From: Streptomyces fodineus
GTDB lineage: Bacteria > Actinomycetota > Actinomycetes > Streptomycetales > Streptomycetaceae
Assembly (NCBI RefSeq): GCF_001735805.1
Contig: NZ_CP017248.1
Span: forward strand, 1,364,001-1,428,000
Reading direction: 5' to 3'
DNA length: 64,000 nucleotides
Within the stretch, counting starts at the first letter, position 1. Every line of letters begins with the position of its first letter. The notes beneath the pieces were generated by a model that ran no database searches, was not told the origin of the DNA, and worked only from the letters and a program-made list of their open reading frames with translations. Below are positions 59,351 to 64,000 of the stretch, piece after piece. The position numbers and the translations under genes are program-made.

Positions 59351-60718
59351 TCACCCGGGTGTGGCCCAGCCCGCGTCCGGGTGGGCGAGGCCGAGGTGGT
59401 CGCGCAGGGTCGTGCCCTCGTACTCGGTGCGGAACACGCCCTGTTCCTGGAGCAGGGGGACGACCTCGTCGGCGAAGGAGTCGAGACCGCCGGGGGTGAT
59501 GTGCGGGACGAGGATGAAGCCGTCGGAGGCGTCCGCCTGCACGAAGTCGTCGATGGTCCGGGCGACCGTGGCCGGGGAGCCGACGAAGCTCTGGCGGTTG
59601 CCGGTGTTGATGACCAGGTCGCGGATGGACCACTTGTTGGCCTCGGCGAGCTGCCGCCACTCGCGGGCGATGGCGATCGGGTCCCGGTACATCCGCACCT
59701 GGGCCCGGCCCCGCGAGATGTGCTCCTCGCTCACCAAGGGGTCGATGTCGGGCAGCGGGCCCTCCGGGTCGTACCCGGACAGGTCCCGGTTCCAGACGAA
59801 CTCCAGGTGTTTGATGGCGGTCGCGCCGCTCACCTGCTGCCTGCGCACCTCACGGGCGAGTTCGGCGGCCTCCTGGTCGGTGTCGCCGAGGACGAAGGTC
59901 GCGGCGGGCAGGATGAGCAGCTGCTCCGGCCGGCGCCCGTACCGGGCGAGGCGGGACTTGACGTCCGTGTAGAAGTCCTGGCCCTCCTTCAGCGTGGCGT
60001 ATCTGCTGAAGATCGCGTCCGCACTGGAGGCGGCGAACTCGCGGCCCTCGTCGGAGTCGCCCGCCTGGAAGACGACGGGACGGCCCTGCGGGGAGCGCGG
60101 GACGTTGAACCGGCCGTGGATGTCGAAGTGCTGCCCGCGGTGGACGAAGGCCCCAGCCTTGGCGTCCTTGAGGAAGATGCCGGCGGCCTGGTCGGCGAGG
60201 ATCTCGTCACCACGCCAGGAGTCGAACAGTTCGTTCGCGGTGGCGAGGAACTCCTTGGCGCGCGAGTAGCGCTCCTGCTGCGGAAGGAAGCCCCCGCGGC
60301 GGAAGTTCTCGCCGGTGAAGGCGTCCCAGGAGGTGACCACGTTCCACGCGGAGCGCCCACCGGAGAGATGGTCGAGGCTCGCGAACTGGCGGGCCACCTC
60401 GTACGGCTCGTTGAACGTGGAGTTGATGGTGCCGGTCAGGCCGAGCCGGTCGGTGACGGCGGCCAGTGCGGCCAGCACCGTGAAGGTGTCGGGGCGGCCG
60501 ACGACGTCCAGGTCGTAGATCTTGCCGCCCTGTTCGCGCAGCCTGAGCCCCTCGGCGAGGAACAGGAAGTCGAACTTGGCGCGTTCGGCGGTCTGCGCGA
60601 AGTGCACGAAGGAGTCGAACTCGATGTGGCTGCCGGCGGCCGGGTCGCTCCACACCGTGGTGTTGTTGACGCCGGGGAAGTGGGCGGCCAGGTGGATCTG
60701 CTTCAGCGGCTTGCTCAT
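59351..60718 (-). CDS. NtaA/SnaA/DszA-type FMN-dependent monooxygenase
   Basis: 455 residues from an ATG at 60718. The LLM fold is clear: 'RAKFDFLFLAEGLRL', 'FTVLAALAAVTDRLGLTGTI', 'PYEVARQFASLDHLSGGRSA' and 'NVVTSWDAFTGENF', the flavin and substrate loops of the NtaA/DszA/SnaA subgroup. These enzymes use FMNH2 from a separate reductase to oxidise sulfur compounds, nitrilotriacetate or antibiotic precursors. Located 24 bp after a second LLM gene and behind a cysteine-type leader peptide, so use of an organosulfur compound as sulfur source is likely. Confidence 0.92.
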   Translation of the reverse strand: MSKPLKQIHLAAHFPGVNNTTVWSDPAAGSHIEFDSFVHFAQTAERAKFDFLFLAEGLRLREQGGKIYDLDVVGRPDTFTVLAALAAVTDRLGLTGTINSTFNEPYEVARQFASLDHLSGGRSAWNVVTSWDAFTGENFRRGGFLPQQERYSRAKEFLATANELFDSWRGDEILADQAAGIFLKDAKAGAFVHRGQHFDIHGRFNVPRSPQGRPVVFQAGDSDEGREFAASSADAIFSRYATLKEGQDFYTDVKSRLARYGRRPEQLLILPAATFVLGDTDQEAAELAREVRRQQVSGATAIKHLEFVWNRDLSGYDPEGPLPDIDPLVSEEHISRGRAQVRMYRDPIAIAREWRQLAEANKWSIRDLVINTGNRQSFVGSPATVARTIDDFVQADASDGFILVPHITPGGLDSFADEVVPLLQEQGVFRTEYEGTTLRDHLGLAHPDAGWATPG

Positions 60719-60742
60719 GGGGTGCGGTCGTCCTCTCCGGCG

Positions 60743-61945
60743 TCAGGCTGCGGCATAGCGGTTGGCGGGGCGGGCCAGGCCGAGCAGGCCGCGCAGGGTG
60801 CCGGCCTCGTAGGCGTCGCGAAAGCGGCCCCGGCGCTGGAGTTCGGGCACCAGGTCGCGGCTGATGCGCGGCAGGTCATGGCCGGCGACGGCGGGCCGCA
60901 GCCGGAACCCGGTCAGCCCTCCGCCCGCCAACTCCTCCAGGACATCGGCGAGTTCGGCGGCAGTGCCGGTGAAGATCCGGGCGTCACCGGTGTACGGCTC
61001 TCCCGCGAGCGTGTCCAGCCTCTCCCGCCGGGCCTCTGCCTCGGCCCGGCTGTCGTCGAGGAAGACGACGAGGTCGCCGAAGACATGCAGGGGCTCACCG
61101 GCGCGGCCCGCCGTGTGCTGCTCGGCGCGGATCTCGGCGACGATCGCGCGGGCCTGGTCCACGTCGTGCGGGGTGACGTAGCCGATGTCGGCCTGGCGGG
61201 CGATCAGCCGGTACGGGACCGTCTGGTGGGCCAGGGCGGTGACCGGCGGCTGGCCCTGGGGCGGGCGCGGCGTGATCGAGGGGCCCTTGACGCTGAAGTG
61301 GCGGCCCTCGAAGTCGATGTAGTGCAGCTTGTCCCGGTCGATGAAGCGCCCCGTCGCCGCGTCCCGGATCTCGGCGTCGTCCTCCCAGCTGTCCCAGAGC
61401 CGGCGCACCACGTCCACATAATCGGCGGCCTCGTCGAGCAGTTCGGTGATCAGGTCCTGGGCGGCCGGGCTGTCGTAGGCCTCGATCCGGTCGAGGGTAC
61501 GGCGGCCGAAGTGGGCGGCCTCGTGCGGCCGGGCGCTGATCTGCACGCGCAGGCCCGCGCGGCCGGTGCTGACGTAGTCGAGGGTGGCGATCGCCTTGGA
61601 GATGTGGAACGGCTCGGTGTGCGTGGCCACCACGGTCGGCACCAGGCCTATGTGCCGGGTGAGGGGGGCGACGCGGGAGGCGATGAGGACCGCGTCGAGC
61701 CGGCCGCGTACCTGGTCGGTGCGCTCGTCGGGGTCGAGGACGTGCGAGGACTGCGGGCCGAGGCCGTCCTCGAGGGTGACGAAGTCGATCAGGCCGCGCT
61801 CGGCCTCGGCGACCAGGTCGGCCCAGTAACCGGCGGTGAACAGGTCCCGGGGGCGGGCGCCCGGCTCGCGCCAGGACGCGGGGTGCCAGCCGGTGCCGTC
61901 CAGTGCGACGGCAAGGTGCAGGTGGGAAGGGGAAGTTGAGGACAC
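60743..61945 (-). CDS. LLM-class flavin-dependent oxidoreductase
   Basis: 400 residues from a GTG at 61945. Conserved segments: 'LIDFVTLEDGLGPQSSHVLD', 'ATHTEPFHISKAIATLDYVS', 'TGRAGLRVQISARPHEAAHF', 'FSVKGPSITPRPPQGQPPVT' and 'RADIGYVTPHD'-like flavin contacts. It belongs to the same luciferase-like family as the next gene but to a different branch; such pairs are common in sulfur-scavenging operons. The cofactor is FMN. First structural gene of the operon, 121 bp after the leader peptide stop. Confidence 0.9.
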   Translation of the reverse strand: MSSTSPSHLHLAVALDGTGWHPASWREPGARPRDLFTAGYWADLVAEAERGLIDFVTLEDGLGPQSSHVLDPDERTDQVRGRLDAVLIASRVAPLTRHIGLVPTVVATHTEPFHISKAIATLDYVSTGRAGLRVQISARPHEAAHFGRRTLDRIEAYDSPAAQDLITELLDEAADYVDVVRRLWDSWEDDAEIRDAATGRFIDRDKLHYIDFEGRHFSVKGPSITPRPPQGQPPVTALAHQTVPYRLIARQADIGYVTPHDVDQARAIVAEIRAEQHTAGRAGEPLHVFGDLVVFLDDSRAEAEARRERLDTLAGEPYTGDARIFTGTAAELADVLEELAGGGLTGFRLRPAVAGHDLPRISRDLVPELQRRGRFRDAYEAGTLRGLLGLARPANRYAAA

Positions 61946-62066
61946 GTCGGTGCCTTCCTTGATGTCCGTACGAGAACACCGGCTCGCGCGGGCAGGCGTC
62001 GGCGAGGGCGAGCGAGCGCGGCAGGAGGAGACCCGGGCCTTCAGACGGGTCAGGCCGGGGAAAAGG

Positions 62067-62177
62067 TCAGCGGCGACAGAGCGCGGCGGACACGCGCTGG
62101 AGGTCTATGTGCGGCCGGGAGTGCAGACGGACGGAGCGGTACGGCTGCGGGGCACACGGCGGGAGTATGCGGGTCAT
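62067..62177 (-). CDS. Cysteine-type leader peptide upstream of sulfur-oxidation genes
   Basis: 36 codons from ATG 62177, preceded by a strong GGAGGTGA. The C-terminal part RLHSRPHIDLQRVSAALC ends in Cys-Arg-Arg and matches the short actinobacterial leader peptides ('RRHVDLxRVxSALC') found before sulfur-metabolism genes. The Cys near the end could make translation sense cysteine or cysteinyl-tRNA levels and so set expression of the two monooxygenases. A second Cys lies at position 8. Too short to have another evident function. Confidence 0.75.
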   Translation of the reverse strand: MTRILPPCAPQPYRSVRLHSRPHIDLQRVSAALCRR

Positions 62178-62272
62178 GGCCGTCACCTCCGTCCGTCGGG
62201 CGCGGCGGGTCGGGTCGCCCGCCTGGTGAATCTCGTCAACACGCACAACGACCGGCCACCTTCGCTTGTTCC

Positions 62273-62307
62273 CGCGCCGCGGATCTTTTCGTATGTGCCG
62301 CGGCGCG
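62273..62307. terminator. Perfect 10-bp hairpin upstream of the leader peptide
   Basis: CGCGCCGCGG (62273-62282) and CCGCGGCGCG (62298-62307) enclose 15 bases with a short T-run on the plus strand. It may terminate transcription entering from the transposon side or be part of the operon's regulatory region. TTGACG on the minus strand (62239-62234) downstream of it could be a -35, but no good -10 follows. Confidence 0.45.
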
Positions 62308-62745
62308 AGTCGGCTGTGCTTGAAAAGGCTATGACGGAGCGTCGGCGGTGGCGCCTGCCCTTCGGCGGGGGAGACGACGGCGCCTTGGGAATCACTCATG
62401 GCGGGCTCCGGCTTGAGACGGTCACCCCGGGCCGGGGCACGCGAGCGCGGGCGGCGACGGCACTACGGCACGAGACGGCGACGGCCGCGCGGGGGAACCG
62501 GAGGCCGGCGGGCAACGGCACACCACGGGGCGGTGTGCGTCGGATACGCGGGGGCTGGAAGGGGGCGTCGGCCCTGGCAGCGGGCAGAGCCCGGTACGGC
62601 ACACAGCGCGCTGTCGACGCGGAGGAGATCGACGGCGCGGTCGGCGACGAGGAGCCCGCGTACGGCCGTACGCGGCCCTGGACGCGGCTCGCGGCCGTCC
62701 TGGGGCCCCCGTTATCTTCTTCGCGGTCCTGCAAGAGGACCGCTG
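62308..62745. other. Intergenic stretch without a supportable gene
   Basis: About 440 bp between the hairpin and the IS110 left part. Frames are open on both strands because of high GC, but none has a good ribosome-binding site, recognisable motif or consistent codon pattern. It could hold a decayed gene disrupted by the transposon. Confidence 0.5.
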
Positions 62746-62972
62746 GCCTCCGGGCCCGGCATGGCTGGTCCCCCCTGTCGAAAGCATGACCTGGGGGGTG
62801 GTGCCACCGGGCCCGAGAGGCGCCGTTGGAGACGCTGATGAGAGGTCCGACTACCGCCTGGCCCGGCGCAACGCCCGGCCGCTTGCGGGCGGCAGGTCTG
62901 CATAACGTGGATGCGCGCATACGACGCCAACGCCCTGGCCAGCACCGCACGAACCCCCCTCTGGAGGATGGG
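62746..62972 (+). ncRNA. Candidate bridge RNA region of the IS110 element
   Basis: Upstream of the transposase, 62746-62821 can fold into one long hairpin: a 14-bp outer stem (GCCTCCGGGCCCGG with CCGGGCCCGAGAGGC, one bulge), an internal loop with TGGC/GCCA, and CCCCCC with GGGGGG closing a 17-base loop. A second GC-rich hairpin follows near 62857-62900. IS110-family elements are known to express a structured bridge RNA from the non-coding end next to the transposase. Boundaries and guide loops cannot be set here. Confidence 0.45.
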
Positions 62973-64000
62973 TTGGACGACATCGACGACGTGGGCGTCT
63001 TCCTCGGCCTGGACGTCGGCAAGAGCGCCCATCACGGGCACGGGCTGACCCCGGCCGGCAAGAAGGTCTTCGACAAGCAGCTGCCCAACAGCGAGCCGAA
63101 GCTGCGGGCCGTCTTCGACAAGCTGGCCGCGAAGTTCGGCACTGTGCTGGTGATCGTGGATCAGCCCGCCTCGATCGGAGCACTCCCGCTCACGGTCGCC
63201 CGGGCCGCCGGCTGCAAGGTCGCCTACCTGCCCGGCTTGTCCATGCGGCGGATCGCCGATCTCTACCCGGGCGAGGCGAAGACCGACGCGAAGGACGCCG
63301 CGGTGATCGCGGACGCCGCACGGACCATGCCGCACACCCTGCGCTCGTTGGAACTGACCGACGAGATCACCGCCGAGCTGACCGTGCTGGTGGGCTTCGA
63401 CCAGGATCTCGCGGCCGAGGCGACTCGCACCTCGAACCGGATACGCGGCCTGCTCACCCAGTTCCACCCCAGCCTGGAGCGCGTCCTGGGCCCGCGCCTG
63501 GACCACCCCGCCGTGACCTGGCTGCTGGAACGCTACGGATCCCCAGCCGCCCTGCGGAAAGCCGGACGCCGCAAGCTGGTTGAGGTGATCCGGCCCAAGG
63601 CTCCGCGCATGGCCCAGCGGCTGATCGACGAGGTGTTCGATGCACTCGACGAGCAGACCGTCGTGGTCCCGGGCACCGGCACCCTCGACCTGGTGATCCC
63701 GTCACTGGCCCGTTCGCTCGCGGCCGTCCACGAACAGCGACGAGCCCTGGAAGCACAGATCGGACAGCTGCTGGAGGCTCACCCTCTTTCCGCGGTCCTG
63801 ACCTCGATTCCGGGGGTCGCGGTCAGGACCGCCGCCACCTTGCTGGTCACCGTCGGCGACGGCACCAGCTTCCCCACCGCCGCCCACCTGGCCTCCTACG
63901 CCGGCCTCGCCCCGACCACCAAGTCATCGGGAACCTCGATCCACGGCGAACACGCGCCCAGAGGCGGCAACCGGCAACTCAAGCGGGCGATGTTCCTGTC
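62973..64000 (+). mobile_element. IS110-family transposase, 3' end outside window
   Basis: Start chosen at TTG 62973 with GGAGG five bases upstream; GTG 62991 is an alternative. The N-terminal RuvC-like DEDD domain shows 'VFLGLDVGKSAHHGHGLTPA' (first Asp), 'VLVIVDQPASIG' and 'EAKTDAKDAAVIADAARTMP' (D and D). The C-terminal IS116/IS110/IS902 domain begins 'LTSIPGVAVRTAATLLV' and continues to the edge with 'SYAGLAPTTKSSGTSIHGEH' and 'RGGNRQLKRAMF', where the conserved Ser nucleophile is expected. At least 342 codons are visible and intact. No terminal inverted repeats are seen, as usual for IS110. Confidence 0.93.

Noticed and set aside
62396-63022. Minus-strand protein of about 200 residues before the transposon
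   Set aside because: It runs into the transposase start region, has no ribosome-binding site and its sequence is Arg/Pro/Ser-rich without a domain.

Overview
The window looks like part of a Streptomyces chromosome. GC is very high (by eye above 70%), start codons are a mix of ATG, GTG and TTG, and genes are packed with ATGA/GTGA overlaps. The families present also fit: ricin-lectin glycosidases with Sec signals, a SoxR-type promoter on an ABC exporter, monomeric isocitrate dehydrogenase, a large LuxR/ATPase regulator, TPR-CHAT plus a sigma factor, and an IS110 element. No tRNA, rRNA or CRISPR array was seen.

Region 1 (1-14118, minus strand) is one long operon cut by the left edge. In transcription order it encodes an EAD-CHAT caspase-like protein, a RING-like double zinc protein, an E1/ThiF enzyme, a YukD-like ubiquitin-like domain fused to an E2, a JAB/JAMM isopeptidase, a hypothetical protein, a 33-residue peptide, an FtsH/CDC48-like AAA ATPase, a MoxR ATPase, three small accessory proteins (coiled coil, 88 aa, TPR-like), a 540-residue hypothetical and a WD40 propeller. 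This matches the FtsH/MoxR/beta-propeller NTP-dependent conflict systems known from multicellular bacteria, here merged with a complete ubiquitin-like conjugation and deconjugation set. The vWA partner expected for MoxR is not in the window.

Region 2 (about 14236-20302, plus strand, divergent from region 1) is a second system: a degenerate membrane-anchored kinase-like protein, a double-GTPase-type GTPase, a GAP1-like GTPase-associated membrane protein, and two membrane proteins whose topology recalls the ZorA/ZorB (MotA/MotB-like) stator pair. Regions 1 and 2 together form about 20 kb of predicted anti-phage or altruistic-death machinery.

Region 3 (20354-31771) holds an orphan LytTR response regulator, a GH65 disaccharide phosphorylase, a PaoABC-like molybdenum hydroxylase whose large subunit carries two apparent 1-bp deletions and a repeat expansion, and a secreted ricin-GH18 and ricin-beta-helix pair behind a clear vegetative promoter.

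Region 4 (31771-49631) is mostly metabolic and transport: a hypothetical gene, an ABC exporter with a SoxR-type promoter, a YbhN-like membrane protein, a crotonase, a glycerol operon (GlpK, GlpA-like, FAD protein with a 15-residue repeat block), an APC permease, an MscS channel, DUF4186, monomeric isocitrate dehydrogenase and an N-formylglutamate amidohydrolase.

Region 5 (49789-59241) has a P450, then a compact set of ECF-type sigma factor, small partner protein, cytoplasmic subtilisin and divergent TPR-CHAT protease, flanked by a LuxR-ATPase regulator and a zinc metalloprotease without signal peptide. It resembles a proteolytic signalling cascade.

Region 6 (59351-64000) holds two flavin-dependent (NtaA/SnaA-type) monooxygenases preceded by a cysteine-containing leader peptide, which suggests sulfur-responsive attenuation, and the left part of an IS110 transposon with a structured RNA candidate upstream of its transposase.
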